A stretch of DNA of 64,000 bases from Anaerolinea thermolimosa (lineage in GTDB: Bacteria; Chloroflexota; Anaerolineae; Anaerolineales; Anaerolineaceae), in assembly GCF_001050195.2 (NCBI RefSeq), contig NZ_DF967965.1:1156597-1220596 (forward strand). The letters are read 5' to 3'. Numbering within the stretch: the stretch's first letter is position 1; each line of letters opens with the position of its first letter. The notes under the pieces were generated by a model. It saw only the letters and a program-made list of their open reading frames with translations. It was not told where the DNA came from and searched no databases. Positions 14,370 through 26,380 of this stretch are shown here, piece by piece. A program made the position numbers and the translations under genes.

Positions 14370-16034
14370 ATGACTGATTTTATCCGACAGATCACCGAAG
14401 ATTTACAGGCGCGAATTGAAACCTTTCAACCGGCTTTAGAAGTGCGTGATATTGGCACTGTGGTCGAAGCCGGTGATGGGATCGCCCGGGTTGACGGCCT
14501 CGCCAAAGTTCGTTCTCAAGAGCTTGTGCAATTTGCCAATGGGGTTATGGGAATTGCATTTAATCTGGAACACGATTCGGTGGGGATCATCATACTGGGA
14601 GACTACACCAGTATTAAAGAAGGTATGCAAGTTTATACAACCGGTCGGATTGCCTCGGTGCCCGTTGGAGATGGGTTAATTGGACGGGTGGTGAATGCCC
14701 TGGGTGAGCCGATTGATGGCAAGGGTGCGCTGAATTTTAACGGATACCGGGCCATCGAGCGGATTGCTCCCGGGGTGATTGAAAGGCAGGATGTTGATAC
14801 CCCGGTTCAGACCGGGATCATCGCTATTGATTCGATGATCCCAATCGGGCGCGGTCAACGTGAGTTAATCATCGGGGATCGTCAAACAGGAAAGACGGCA
14901 ATTGCCATTGACACCATTATCAACCAGAAAGGGAAAGACCTTATCTGCATTTACGTGGCTATTGGTCAGAAAAAAGCCGCTGTCGCCCGCACGATTGCTC
15001 TTCTGGAAAGATTTGGGGCAATGGAACATACGGTTGTCGTGGTGGCAGCGGCAGATGAACCGGCGGCCATGCAGTACATTGCCCCATACGCAGGTTGTAC
15101 GATTGGGGAAGAGTTCATGGAGAAAGGTAAGGATGCCCTGGTGATCTATGATGATCTTTCCAAACATGCCTGGGCATATCGGCAAGTATCGCTTTTACTG
15201 CGCCGTCCGCCGGGCCGTGAGGCGTACCCAGGCGACGTTTTTTACCTGCATTCCCGGTTATTAGAGCGGGCTTGCCGCCTGGCCGACAAGTATGTGCTGG
15301 TCAGGAAGGATTTTGAAGGAAAAGAAGCCACCATTGAAGATGCAGTGGATGGTAAGGTTTTTGGTGGTCCACTCTCACGCCATGACGCAGAACAGGCGCG
15401 AAAGGCAATGCCTTCACCGGATGAGTACAGGGTCGTCAAGCTGGCGGGAAGCGGGGGATCATTAACTGCGCTGCCCATTATTGAAACTCTGCTCGGGGAT
15501 GTATCGGCATATATCCCTACAAATGTCATTTCTATCACCGATGGTCAGATATACCTTGAGAATGATTTGTTTAATGCTGGTATTCGCCCGGCGATCAATG
15601 TAGGTATCTCGGTCTCGCGGGTGGGTGGTGCCGCCCAGACAAGAGCTATTCGTCAGGTGGCGGGGCGGTTGCGCCTGGATATGGCTGCCTACCGGTCGCT
15701 TGCGGCGTTTGCGCAATTCGGTTCAGGTCTGGATAAGGCCACCCAGAACCAGTTAAATCGAGGGCAACATCTTCAGGAAATTCTCAAGCAACCCCAGTAT
15801 GAGCCAATCCCGCTGGAACACCAGGTAATCATTCTGTACGCCGGAACCAATGGTTATGCGGATGAAATCCCATTAGATCAAATGCGAAACTGGAAACAGG
15901 CGCTGGTACGGCATATTGAGGCGGGATACCCTGAAATTGCCCGGTCGATTGCTCAGGAAAAACGTATTACCGAGGAAACAGAAGCCCGACTGAAAGAGGC
16001 CCTGCAAGCATTTACCTCAACCTGGGTCGGATGA
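14370..16034 (+). CDS. atpA: F1F0 ATP synthase subunit alpha
   Basis: A 554-residue alpha subunit of the F1 head. The P-loop GDRQTGKTA is at 169-177, the [11 protein letters not shown] signature is near 415, and the usual N-terminal ring domain is present. It is longer than the roughly 500 residues typical of the family. The extra material is mainly a segment at about 308-360, between RACRLADKY and GGSLTALPI, where Bacillus has only a few residues. The reading frame is continuous there and the flanking core matches, so this is a true insertion and not an error of frame. First gene of atpA-G-D-C; subunits a, c, b and delta are absent upstream. Confidence 0.95.
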   Translation: MTDFIRQITEDLQARIETFQPALEVRDIGTVVEAGDGIARVDGLAKVRSQELVQFANGVMGIAFNLEHDSVGIIILGDYTSIKEGMQVYTTGRIASVPVGDGLIGRVVNALGEPIDGKGALNFNGYRAIERIAPGVIERQDVDTPVQTGIIAIDSMIPIGRGQRELIIGDRQTGKTAIAIDTIINQKGKDLICIYVAIGQKKAAVARTIALLERFGAMEHTVVVVAAADEPAAMQYIAPYAGCTIGEEFMEKGKDALVIYDDLSKHAWAYRQVSLLLRRPPGREAYPGDVFYLHSRLLERACRLADKYVLVRKDFEGKEATIEDAVDGKVFGGPLSRHDAEQARKAMPSPDEYRVVKLAGSGGSLTALPIIETLLGDVSAYIPTNVISITDGQIYLENDLFNAGIRPAINVGISVSRVGGAAQTRAIRQVAGRLRLDMAAYRSLAAFAQFGSGLDKATQNQLNRGQHLQEILKQPQYEPIPLEHQVIILYAGTNGYADEIPLDQMRNWKQALVRHIEAGYPEIARSIAQEKRITEETEARLKEALQAFTSTWVG

Positions 16035-16052
16035 TGATGGGGGAAACTGGCC

Positions 16053-18370
<2,318 letters not shown>

Positions 18371-18386
18371 TGGGATAGATAGGACG

Positions 18387-18800
18387 ATGACCATTCGTTG
18401 TGAAATTGTTTCTCAGGATCGAATCGTCTATCAGGACGACGTGGATATGGTGGTGTTACCGGGGACTGCCGGAGAAATGGGGATTTTACCTCATCATTCG
18501 CCAGTGTTAACGACTTTGAAATACGGTGTTATCCATGTGAAAAGACAGGGAGAGGAACTCTTCTTCACCGTGGCGGGAGGGATTGCAGAAGTGCAACCTG
18601 ACCAGGTAACCGTCCTGGCTGATGCAGCTGAAAATGTGGAAGAGATCAATATCCAGCGCGCCGAAGAGGCGCGTCGGAGGGCAGAGCAGCTTCTTAAAGA
18701 AGGAGCTGAAAAGAATCCGGATATCTATTTACAGGTTCAGGCAGCATTACGCCGTTCCAACCTGCGGATCAGTGCGGTAAAACGCTACCGCCGTGGATAG
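18387..18800 (+). CDS. atpC: F1F0 ATP synthase subunit epsilon
   Basis: A 137-residue epsilon subunit with an N-terminal beta-sandwich (LPGTAGEMGILPHHSPVLT, FFTVAGGIAEVQPDQVTVLADAAE) and a C-terminal helical hairpin rich in Ala, Glu and Arg. It links the rotor to the c-ring and can inhibit ATP hydrolysis. It is the last gene of the F1 set and follows atpD by 16 bases. Confidence 0.92.
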   Translation: MTIRCEIVSQDRIVYQDDVDMVVLPGTAGEMGILPHHSPVLTTLKYGVIHVKRQGEELFFTVAGGIAEVQPDQVTVLADAAENVEEINIQRAEEARRRAEQLLKEGAEKNPDIYLQVQAALRRSNLRISAVKRYRRG

Positions 18801-18879
18801 GTAGTTTGCTCATCATCGAAGAGGGGCTTCTCCCCTTATATTGGTATATAGTAGACAAAAGGTTAAGGAAAACGTATTC

Positions 18880-19884
18880 ATGGCGTTATTTACCCGAGAG
18901 CTGGGCATTGATCTGGGAACGACGAACACCGTAATCGTTGAAGGAGATCAAATTCTACTCAACGAACCAACGGTGGTGGCGATCGTTGTCTTTGAGCAGA
19001 AAATGGTGGAATGGGGAAGGGCTGCCCGCGATATGATCGGGCGGGTTTCTGACACCATTGAAGTTGTTCGACCGCTCCAGCACGGGGTGATCGCTGAATA
19101 TGAAATTACCGAGAAGCTTTTAAAATTCCTGGTGCGAAAAACCGCCGGGCCAATGCAACTCTTCCCGCCACGGCTGATGCTTACTGTGCCTTACGGGGTG
19201 ACCAGCGTGGAGTGCCGTGCGGTACATGAGGCCGGGCTTAGTGCTGGACGGGAAGTATACCTGATCCCTCAACCTCTGGCAGCTGCGATTGGGATTGATC
19301 TCCCCATTGGTACGCCTTCAGGAAACATGATTCTTTCGCTGGGAGGAGGAACCATCCAGGCGGCGGTACTGGCGATGAACGATGTGGTTCGGGCTGAAAC
19401 CCTGCGCAGTGGCGGGATTCGGATGGATGAAGCGATTATCAGTTATGTTCGGAAAAAATACGGAATTATCATCGGGCAGCCGACGGCTGAACAACTGAAA
19501 ATTCGCCTTGGTGCGGCCATTCCGCAGGACGATCAGAGTTCGATGGAAGTGCAGGGACAGGATCAGGTCACCGGTTTACCGAAACCTGTTTCTCTGACGA
19601 GCAATGATATCGTTGATGCCCTGCAGGAACCCCTTCAGGAGGTGGTGAGCTGTGCGCGCCGAGTGCTGGAGAAAACCCCACCTGAATTGATTGCTGATAT
19701 TATTGATCGGGGGGTGGCGCTGTGCGGTGGAGGGGCTTTACTGCGAGAGATCGACAAATACCTGACCAAAGCCCTGGGAATTCCGGCTTATCTGGTCGAT
19801 AATCCCACAACATGTACGGCTGAGGGGGCGGCACGGGCGCTGGGAATGCGCGATGCTTTATCTCGCAGTCTGTTACAGGTCTGA
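18880..19884 (+). CDS. mreB: MreB-family rod-shape actin homologue
   Basis: A 334-residue actin-like ATPase. Phosphate-1 motif ELGIDLGTTNT is at about 6-16, phosphate-2 LSLGGGTIQAAVLA near 150, adenosine motif RGVALCGGGALL near 281, and an MreB-type segment QPLAAAIGIDLPIG is present. It polymerises beneath the membrane and guides the cell-wall or envelope synthesis machinery. The ATG 18880 start has TAAGGAA upstream; the longer upstream frame has no support. MreC, MreD and RodA are not adjacent, which differs from the usual mre cluster. Gly-Gly-Gly in place of the common phosphate-2 GGGTTD pattern suggests a divergent member. Confidence 0.85.
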   Translation: MALFTRELGIDLGTTNTVIVEGDQILLNEPTVVAIVVFEQKMVEWGRAARDMIGRVSDTIEVVRPLQHGVIAEYEITEKLLKFLVRKTAGPMQLFPPRLMLTVPYGVTSVECRAVHEAGLSAGREVYLIPQPLAAAIGIDLPIGTPSGNMILSLGGGTIQAAVLAMNDVVRAETLRSGGIRMDEAIISYVRKKYGIIIGQPTAEQLKIRLGAAIPQDDQSSMEVQGQDQVTGLPKPVSLTSNDIVDALQEPLQEVVSCARRVLEKTPPELIADIIDRGVALCGGGALLREIDKYLTKALGIPAYLVDNPTTCTAEGAARALGMRDALSRSLLQV

Positions 19885-19893
19885 GGCTCTTTG

Positions 19894-20514
19894 TTATTCC
19901 AGGTAATACGTCATCCGTTGTAAGTAGATGATGGGATCTACATACTGGACGTGAACGCCCCGGGGGACTGAAAGCGTAATCGGGGCATAATTGAGAATAG
20001 CCCGAACTCCGGCTGCAATCAGGGAATCGGCCACTGCCTGCGCTTCACTCGCAGGCACAGTGATCATGCCGATTTTAATTCCATGATGGCGTATTTTTTC
20101 GACCATCTGATTTGCATCCTGCACGATCAGGTTGCCAGCTTTTTGACCGATTTTTAGTGGATCGGAATCGAAAATTAATGCGATGCGAAAGCCATGTTCT
20201 GCAAAGCCCTGATAATTGGCAATGGCGTGTCCTAAATTCCCTGCACCAACGAGCGCCATCTCCCAGATACGGTTAACTTTGAGGATTTCCCGGAGTTTAT
20301 GGATGAGATAATGAATGTTATACCCTTTCCCTTGCTTACCAAACTCTCCATACTGAGAAAGGTCTTTGCGAATCTGGGCGGCTGAAATTCCAATGAACTC
20401 CCCCAGTTCCTGAGAGGATGTCGTCTGGACTCCATCTTTTTCCAGGTGCTCCAGGGCCTGCAAGTAACGAGGAAGTCGGCTCACCACAACATCTGGAATC
20501 GATTTTTCGGGCAT
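19894..20514 (-). CDS. rex: Redox-sensing transcriptional repressor Rex
   Basis: A 206-residue Rex. An N-terminal winged helix (LPRYLQALEHLEKDG, then LGEFIGISAAQIRKDLSQYGEFGKQGKGY) precedes a Rossmann NAD(H)-binding domain with ALVGAGNLGHAIANY near 88-102 and a C-terminal swapped helix. Rex senses the NADH/NAD+ ratio and represses fermentation and respiration genes when NADH is low. GAGGGG precedes the start. It converges on mreB and is divergent from the ARMT1-family gene. A candidate Rex site lies in that divergent spacer. Confidence 0.94.
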   Translation of the reverse strand: MPEKSIPDVVVSRLPRYLQALEHLEKDGVQTTSSQELGEFIGISAAQIRKDLSQYGEFGKQGKGYNIHYLIHKLREILKVNRIWEMALVGAGNLGHAIANYQGFAEHGFRIALIFDSDPLKIGQKAGNLIVQDANQMVEKIRHHGIKIGMITVPASEAQAVADSLIAAGVRAILNYAPITLSVPRGVHVQYVDPIIYLQRMTYYLE

Positions 20515-20568
20515 GCTTCATCCCCTCGCGGACTTATTTGTATTAAATCTATCATAAAAGGCTGTTTC

Positions 20569-20604
20569 GTGCAAATTATCACAGGTTGCAGAGCAAGGTA
20601 TAAT
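20569..20604 (+). promoter_or_regulatory. Divergent promoter with candidate Rex operator
   Basis: GTGCAAATTATCAC at 20569-20582 has the Rex half-site layout GTG-N8-CAC; with flanks about 12 of 18 positions fit the general Rex consensus. It overlaps TTATCA (20576-20581), which with TATAAT (20599-20604) and a 17-base spacer makes a promoter for the rightward gene. The -10 is only 7 bases before ATG 20612. Confidence 0.5.
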
Positions 20605-20611
20605 CAGGCTC

Positions 20612-21829
20612 ATGTTCCAGAGATGTCATTACCCCCCTCCCTTTTCATGTTCTGAACCTGGTTCCTTTGCTGAGCATACCTTGCTGGTACGCCTACCCGA
20701 AATTGCCCGACGGGTGATTGAAGAGAATGACTTCTCGGGCTGGATTAACCGGCGGATCATGGCCCTGGTCGAAGAAATGCCGGAGGGACAGATCCGGCTT
20801 TTCAATGACCCTGGCGCGCCCGACCTGGATTATTGGGCCGTTCATCTTGCCCCATGGTTGGGAAAGTCGTGGCGCGAATTGAGTTTCCTGGCATGTGAGA
20901 TGATTTTTTACCGAAGGATGCTAGAAGCCACGCGTTATTTTCAGCCTGGTGATACTTATCTGGTAGACCCGTATGGGTTGCAAAAAAGGCTCGGTTATAA
21001 CACGTCCCGGTTAGGGGCGAAAGAACTGGTTCAACGGTCAGGGCAATGGAGAGATGCCTCAACTCCGGTTGAGGATGCTTTATATGAAGCGATTGACGCC
21101 AACTTATGGGCAAACCGGGCGGATTTGAGCATCTGGCCTGCCAGCGAAGATTCACCGGGGGCGCTTCCAAACCGGCTCCATCAGGCGGATGAATATTTGC
21201 TGGTAAACGACCTTGATCGGGCGGTGCAATGGATAAGTTCTGGTAAGGATGTGAGAAAAGAAATCCATTTTCTGATCGATAATGCGGGCTTTGAGTTGAT
21301 TCATGATCTGGCCCTTGCAGACGTGCTATTGGGGCGTCAACTGGTGGGGCGGGTGATCTTTCATGTGAAAGCTTATCCAATGTTTGTTTCAGATGCCATC
21401 GAAGGCGATGTAGTGCAGACGGTGTTGAATTTATGCGGAGAAGCGGAGCAGGAATTATCTACCTTTGGAAGAAGATTGGAGGATTATCTCGCAGGAAACC
21501 GCCTTCAAGTCATGAGTGACTTTTTCTGGTCAGCTCCGTTACCTTGCTGGGATATGCCCGCTCATCTCAAAGCCCTTTTATCAAAATCCTGGCTGGTGAT
21601 CAGCAAAGGAGACGCCAATTATCGTCGTCTGACAGGTGACTGCCACTGGTCGGAAGATACGTCCTTTCAAGAGGTCGTGGAATATTTTCCTGCGCCGGTT
21701 TTAGCGCTGCGTGTGGCAAAATCGGAAGTGATGGTTGGTCTACAACCTGGTCAGGCATCGACATTATCGGCCCGGGATCCTACCTGGAAGACGAATGGCC
21801 GCTGGGGATTAATTCAATTTCGAGGTTAA
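20612..21829 (+). CDS. ARMT1/DUF89-family metal-dependent phosphatase-like protein
   Basis: A 405-residue protein of the DUF89 (damage-control phosphatase ARMT1-like) family. Recognisable blocks are FLIDNAGFELIHDLALAD near 224, IFHVKAYPMFVSDA near 249, and LVISKGDANYRRLTGDCHW near 328, which includes the metal- and phosphate-binding Asp, Asn and Lys. Characterised relatives hydrolyse reactive sugar phosphates such as fructose-1-phosphate, preventing glycation damage. There is no Shine-Dalgarno, but a TATAAT box ends 7 bases before ATG, so the transcript is probably leaderless. The gene is divergent from rex and ends in a strong bidirectional terminator. Confidence 0.8.
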   Translation: MFQRCHYPPPFSCSEPGSFAEHTLLVRLPEIARRVIEENDFSGWINRRIMALVEEMPEGQIRLFNDPGAPDLDYWAVHLAPWLGKSWRELSFLACEMIFYRRMLEATRYFQPGDTYLVDPYGLQKRLGYNTSRLGAKELVQRSGQWRDASTPVEDALYEAIDANLWANRADLSIWPASEDSPGALPNRLHQADEYLLVNDLDRAVQWISSGKDVRKEIHFLIDNAGFELIHDLALADVLLGRQLVGRVIFHVKAYPMFVSDAIEGDVVQTVLNLCGEAEQELSTFGRRLEDYLAGNRLQVMSDFFWSAPLPCWDMPAHLKALLSKSWLVISKGDANYRRLTGDCHWSEDTSFQEVVEYFPAPVLALRVAKSEVMVGLQPGQASTLSARDPTWKTNGRWGLIQFRG

Positions 21830-21864
21830 AAAAACTGCCGGGATATGTTTACCCGGCAGTTTTT
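21830..21864. terminator. Bidirectional terminator
   Basis: AAAAACTGCCGGG (21830-21842) pairs perfectly with CCCGGCAGTTTTT (21852-21864) around a 9-base loop. The A and T tracts give U-runs in both directions, closing the DUF89 gene and the convergent metallopeptidase gene. Confidence 0.9.
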
Positions 21865-21882
21865 CACGGGGATCACCCGGGG

Positions 21883-22584
21883 TTAATCGCGTTGCCGTCC
21901 AGAGAGAAGGAACAGGTAATAAAGCACTGTGGAAACTGCCTGGATGGCAGCAGCGACGTAGGTCAGGGCGGCGGCGTCGAGCACACTGTGAATGCCCTGC
22001 ATTTCGGTATTGTATACCATGCCGCTTGTAGCCAGGATGGCCTTTGCCCGGTTACTTGCGTCAAATTCAACCGGCAGGGTGATGAGAGCAAAGACTGCTG
22101 TTGCCGCAAAGAGGATCAAACCGACCCATGCTACCGTGTTGCCCAAAAGGAATAACCCCAACATGAAAATAATCGGGCCGAGCCAGCTTCCAATTTGAAC
22201 TGTTGGAACGATGGCTGAGCGAATCTGCAGAGGGAAATAATTTTCCGCGTGTTGCAGGGCATGCCCGGCTTCATGGGCGGCAATGCCTGCTGCTGCAATG
22301 CTGTTACTGCGATACACGTTCGGGCTGAGGCGAAGGGTACGAGAAATCGGGTCGTAATGGTCACTAAGGAACCCTGAAGTCTGTTCAACCTTCACACTGG
22401 TCAGCCCGTGACTATCCAGAATTCTTCGCGCGACCTCAGCTCCAGTCAACCCGGTAAAGGTTCGGATGCGTGAGTATTTGTTAAATGCAGACTGGACTTT
22501 AATCTGTGCCCAGAAACCGAGGATCAAGGCCGGCAGGCTGAATAACAGATACAACCCGTAACCTCCGAAGTAAAATCCTCCCAT
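21883..22584 (-). CDS. Membrane zinc metallopeptidase (YugP family)
   Basis: A 233-residue membrane protein of the neutral zinc metallopeptidase family (PF04298, Bacillus YugP). It carries the zinc-binding AAHEAGHALQH (H104, E105, H108). Membrane segments lie at about 9-27, 125-148, 150-170 and 205-226. The substrate is unknown; the family is inferred to act on membrane proteins. AGGAG lies 9 bases before the ATG. It converges on the DUF89 gene through a shared terminator, and its 5' side faces the tRNA-Arg gene. Confidence 0.88.
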   Translation of the reverse strand: MGGFYFGGYGLYLLFSLPALILGFWAQIKVQSAFNKYSRIRTFTGLTGAEVARRILDSHGLTSVKVEQTSGFLSDHYDPISRTLRLSPNVYRSNSIAAAGIAAHEAGHALQHAENYFPLQIRSAIVPTVQIGSWLGPIIFMLGLFLLGNTVAWVGLILFAATAVFALITLPVEFDASNRAKAILATSGMVYNTEMQGIHSVLDAAALTYVAAAIQAVSTVLYYLFLLSGRQRD

Positions 22585-22751
22585 CTTGTTACGTCTCCTT
22601 TCACCGTATCGTCGTGGTGCTCGTTAACCCGGCCCCTGAAAGAACCGGAGAAAAGGGCAGGGTCTTTTCTTTAGATGCACTTTTTAGATAAAGATAGCAG
22701 TTCTGTATAAAAGAAAGATTAGAAAAAAGCCGACGGGTATATAGATTTGAT

Positions 22752-22775
22752 AAAAAAGGCGGCTAAGAAGCCGCC
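22752..22775 (-). terminator. Terminator downstream of tRNA-Arg
   Basis: On the minus strand GGCGGCT/AGCCGCC (7 bp, 4-base loop) is followed by six T residues (22757-22752). It ends the tRNA-Arg transcript. The remaining bases 22585-22751 before the metallopeptidase gene show nothing else definite. Confidence 0.85.
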
Positions 22776-22781
22776 GTAGAG

Positions 22782-22853
22782 CGCGCCTGCCGAGACTCGA
22801 ACTCGGGCTTCCACCTCCGGAGGGTGACGTGATATCCACTTCACTACAGGCGC
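22782..22853 (-). tRNA. tRNA-Arg (anticodon CCG)
   Basis: A 72-base cloverleaf with acceptor GCGCCTG/CAGGCGC and discriminator G. The anticodon loop CTCCGGA gives CCG (codon CGG), with T-arm GAGTTCGAGTCTC. CCA is not encoded. A hairpin terminator follows immediately. Confidence 0.93.
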
Positions 22854-22917
22854 ATAGGTTGGTGCAAATTATACAACGAGACCCACGCACTGGCAAGGCG
22901 TCGACATGGCTCTTCGC

Positions 22918-24981
22918 TCAAGCTGCCATGGTTGGCAGACCTGAAAGTTGTTGATCCATTTCCTCTGGACTGTATACAGGTTGTTTGCAGGTAAAACCTT
23001 CGCAAATGTATGCGGTGGTTCGGTTATTCTGGAGGGGGCGATGTTGTACCAAAGGAGGGTGAAGCTCAGTGGCGGGAGGTGGCGAGAGGACAGCCGTTAC
23101 CAGACGGGGTCGGAATTGATTCCATAAAACTTTGATAAAGGGGTTGTCTTCCGATATCTCAGCGGGGAAGATGAGAGCAAGTTGTTTCGTTGGGCCGATT
23201 GAAAAATCCAGCGCTTGAAGCCAACACCCAAATGCAGTGGGGTGCCGGATCATCATGTCCTGAAAGGTGGCCAGGTTGGATTCTGCCAGAGGACGATACC
23301 GATTTTCACCGGTGAATTCGGCCATGTGGAGCAGTACCAGGGTAGCAAGAGAATTCCCACAGGGTGTAGCCTGATCCTGGAAGTCTTTGGTGCGGTAAAG
23401 GATGACTTCTTCATGAGGGGAGACATCGAAAAAACCGCCTGCCGGATCGTGGAATTGCGTTATCATCTCTTCTGTAAGGACGTGGGCCACCTGATACCAG
23501 CGGAGATTGAAATCTGTCTGGTAGAGAGATAGTAATCCCAGAATAAACGAGGCATAATCTTCAAGGAAAGCCTGCTGAGTGACTTTGCCATTTCGCCAGG
23601 AACGGTAGAGTGTTCCGTTCTTCTGGAGATGATGGAGGAGAAAATCTGCATTTTTCTGAGCCGCTTTTAAGTAATCTGCGCGGTGCAGATATCGGGCAGC
23701 CTCTGCCAGTGCACGCAATGCCAGACCATTCCATGACAATAACACCTTATCGTCGGTGGATGGCCTGCTCCGACTGGAACGAACCTCCAGCAATCGCTGA
23801 TGGATGGCATCCAATCGCTTTTGCACCTCTTGAAGGGAAGACCCGGATTGATGAGCTAACTGCTCGAGACCAATTTTCTGCTGCAGAATGATCTGACCAT
23901 CAAAATTGCCCGAAGCTGGTAGATCATAAACCTGGCTGAACCATTCAAAGTCATCCGCTGAATTGATGGCCTGTTTTAATTCTGCATGGGACCACAGATA
24001 AAATTTGCCCTCTACACCTTCTGAATCTGCATCAAGACTGCTATAAAAACCTCCGTCCGGGTGGGTTAACTCTCGAAGTATAAAGTCCAGAGTTTTTGTT
24101 GCGGTTGCAAGCAGCAGTTCGTCTTTTTCCAGTAAGCCTCCGTGCAGGTATGCCAGAGCCAGCTGGGCGTTGTCGTAAAGCATTTTTTCGAAATGCGGGA
24201 CAAGCCAATGATCGTCGGTGCTGTAGCGTGCAAAACCTCCACCGACAACATCCATGATGCCGCCACGATTCATAACCCGCAAATGGTGCAGAGCGGCCTG
24301 CCGGGCTTCGGAGTTACCACGAGTACCCTGTAACAGAAGGAACTCAATGGACATGGGTTGAGGGAAACGCGGTGCTGGTCCCCAGCCTCCGAACTGCCAA
24401 TCGTACGTAGAGAGGATGGCCCGGGTGGCCTGAGGGAGCGCTTCGGAGCGAAGTTCATGGTTGGGAGAATGTCCCCAGGAAGCGTAGGTGGAAATATGGG
24501 CGGTGAGCCTGTGTGCCGTGTTGCGAATTTCCTGCCGGTCTTTTTCCCACGCCCTGGCGGCCGCCAGTAAAACCTCACTGAAGGAAGGCATACCATACCG
24601 TCGCTGGGGCGGAAAATATGTACTGCCAAAAAAAGGTTCACCTTCGGGAGTCAAGAATACACTTAATGGCCAGCCGCCCTGTCCGGTCATCGAAACGACA
24701 GCGTTCATGTAAATGCTATCTATCTCTGGTTTCTCTTCACGATCTACTTTGATGTTGATGAAATGCTCGTTCATGATCCTGGCTACTTCAGGGTCTTCGA
24801 AAGATTCATGCGCCATCACGTGGCACCAGTGACAGGACGAATAGCCAATCGATAGAAAAATGGGTTTATCTTCCGTTTTTGCCTTCTCAAATGCTTCCGC
24901 TCCCCAGGGCATCCACTCTACGGGGTTTTCGGCGTGGTGGAGAAGATATGGTGAGGATTCATAAATCAAACGGTTGGGCAT
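22918..24981 (-). CDS. YyaL/DUF255 thioredoxin-domain protein
   Basis: A 687-residue protein of the YyaL (human SPATA20) family. The N-terminal DUF255 thioredoxin-like domain carries CHWC (C50, C53) in [16 protein letters not shown]. The rest is an alpha/alpha-toroid like that of N-acylglucosamine epimerases and glycosidases, with motifs [21 protein letters not shown] and [15 protein letters not shown]. The function is not established. The combination suggests a redox-linked or sugar-related role. Start [14 protein letters not shown] matches the family N-terminus and follows a GAGAG site; 19 upstream residues in frame are not conserved. A TATACT box on the minus strand at 25015-25010 is a likely -10. 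Confidence 0.9.
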   Translation of the reverse strand: MPNRLIYESSPYLLHHAENPVEWMPWGAEAFEKAKTEDKPIFLSIGYSSCHWCHVMAHESFEDPEVARIMNEHFINIKVDREEKPEIDSIYMNAVVSMTGQGGWPLSVFLTPEGEPFFGSTYFPPQRRYGMPSFSEVLLAAARAWEKDRQEIRNTAHRLTAHISTYASWGHSPNHELRSEALPQATRAILSTYDWQFGGWGPAPRFPQPMSIEFLLLQGTRGNSEARQAALHHLRVMNRGGIMDVVGGGFARYSTDDHWLVPHFEKMLYDNAQLALAYLHGGLLEKDELLLATATKTLDFILRELTHPDGGFYSSLDADSEGVEGKFYLWSHAELKQAINSADDFEWFSQVYDLPASGNFDGQIILQQKIGLEQLAHQSGSSLQEVQKRLDAIHQRLLEVRSSRSRPSTDDKVLLSWNGLALRALAEAARYLHRADYLKAAQKNADFLLHHLQKNGTLYRSWRNGKVTQQAFLEDYASFILGLLSLYQTDFNLRWYQVAHVLTEEMITQFHDPAGGFFDVSPHEEVILYRTKDFQDQATPCGNSLATLVLLHMAEFTGENRYRPLAESNLATFQDMMIRHPTAFGCWLQALDFSIGPTKQLALIFPAEISEDNPFIKVLWNQFRPRLVTAVLSPPPATELHPPLVQHRPLQNNRTTAYICEGFTCKQPVYSPEEMDQQLSGLPTMAA

Positions 24982-25169
24982 GGTTACTCTCTCGTAATAT
25001 GATAAATTGAGTATAAATAGTTTTGTTCCTGCGGTCAAATGACAGTCCGGGTTTTTTCCTCATGGCAGAAAGGGGTAAAAACAGGGGGTTGATAGCGAAC
25101 TCTTTGCGTATCGAATAAAGCCTTCAGGTGTATACTCAATGATCATCCTTTTTTTGTGCGGAGGAACTT

Positions 25170-26300
25170 ATGGTCACTGTCGAGAAAGTTGACACCACTT
25201 CGTCGGCTCAGGTTCATCGTTTTGTCCAGTTCCATTACGATCTGTATCGGGGAACACCGCAATGGGTGCCGCCGTTTTACAGCGACATTAAATTGATGTT
25301 GAATCGAAAAAAACATCCTTTCTTTGAACACTCCGATGGAGACTTTTTTATTGCCCTGAGGGGCAAAGAAGTGGTTGGGCGGCTGGCAATCCTGGAAAAC
25401 CGCCCATTTAACCAGTATCATGGCACAAAGAAGGCGCAATTTTATCTGTTTGATGTAATCAACGATCTCGAGGTGGCCAAAGCCCTGTTTGCCCGGGCCG
25501 AAGAGTGGTGCAAGGAGCGTGGATTAACAGAAATTGTTGGCCCGAAGGGACTCAGCCCCTTTGATGGATATGGCATTCTGGTAGAAGGTTTCGAGCATCG
25601 CCAGATGATGACGATGATGAACTATAATTTTGATTATTACCCGCGTTTGATGGAAGCAATGGGTTTTGAGAAAGAGGTGGATTTTGTTTCCTGTCACCTC
25701 ACGCGAGATAATTTCACCGTTCCGGATAAAATCCGAGAAGTTGCCCGGCGCGTCCGTGAACGAGGGAAATTCAAGGTGATCAATTTTAAATCGAAGAAAG
25801 AATTGAAAGCCTGGGCACCGAAGATTGGCGAGGCTTACAACAAAACTTTTGTGAATAACTGGGAATATTATCCACTGACTCAGAATGAAATCAAGTTCGC
25901 ACTGGATAATTTACTGGTGGTGGCCGTTCCTGAGCTGATTAAAATTATCACCTACAATGATGATGTAGTCGGCTTCATGTTTGGGTTCCCAGATGTGTCG
26001 GCGGCTTTACAGCGGCAGGGTGGGCGGATCACTCCCTGGGGACTGGTGGATATTCTCCTGGAGTTAAACCGAACACACTTCATCTCTCTCAACGGGGTGG
26101 GGGTTTTACCGGAATTCCATGGCAGAGGGGGAAATACTTTGCTTTATGATGAGATGGCCCGGGTTTTGCAGGATTCGCGTTTTACAGAAGGCGAATTGAC
26201 TCAGATGGCGGAAACCGCGGTTCAAATTCGAAAAGATATGATTACCGCTGGTGGAGTGCCATGGAAGAATCATCGGGTGTATCATAAAACAATCGGATAA
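25170..26300 (+). CDS. GNAT-like acyltransferase family protein
   Basis: A 376-residue soluble protein with a GNAT-like fold. The N-terminal part holds HYDLYRGTPQWVPPFYSD and the C-terminal part holds a typical acetyl-CoA loop in LNGVGVLPEFHGRGGNTLLYDEMAR (about 310-335; G-x-G-rich). The family is common in Bacteroidota and Chloroflexota, and its substrate is unknown to me. GGAGG precedes the ATG and a TATACT box (25131-25136) lies upstream in the spacer shared with the divergent YyaL gene. Transcription ends at a hairpin at 26346-26368. Confidence 0.75.
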   Translation: MVTVEKVDTTSSAQVHRFVQFHYDLYRGTPQWVPPFYSDIKLMLNRKKHPFFEHSDGDFFIALRGKEVVGRLAILENRPFNQYHGTKKAQFYLFDVINDLEVAKALFARAEEWCKERGLTEIVGPKGLSPFDGYGILVEGFEHRQMMTMMNYNFDYYPRLMEAMGFEKEVDFVSCHLTRDNFTVPDKIREVARRVRERGKFKVINFKSKKELKAWAPKIGEAYNKTFVNNWEYYPLTQNEIKFALDNLLVVAVPELIKIITYNDDVVGFMFGFPDVSAALQRQGGRITPWGLVDILLELNRTHFISLNGVGVLPEFHGRGGNTLLYDEMARVLQDSRFTEGELTQMAETAVQIRKDMITAGGVPWKNHRVYHKTIG

Positions 26301-26345
26301 GTGGTGGTTTTGCGTCTATCGTAACTGTTTGATAGGGAACCGTAA

Positions 26346-26373
26346 AGCCCGGCCGGAAGAGCCGGGCTATAAT
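26346..26373 (+). promoter_or_regulatory. Terminator hairpin merged with a -10 box
   Basis: AGCCCGGC (26346-26353) pairs with GCCGGGCT (26361-26368) around 7 bases, followed by ATAATTTT, which fits a terminator for the GNAT-like gene. The sequence TATAAT at 26368-26373 ends 7 bases before ATG 26381 of the next gene and could be its -10 element for a leaderless transcript. No clear -35 is visible. Confidence 0.5.
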
Positions 26374-26380
26374 TTTGGTT

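Noticed and set aside
18800-18850. Terminator between atpC and mreB
   Set aside because: The GGGG/CCCC hairpin is only five base pairs and lacks a T-run, so it was not listed.
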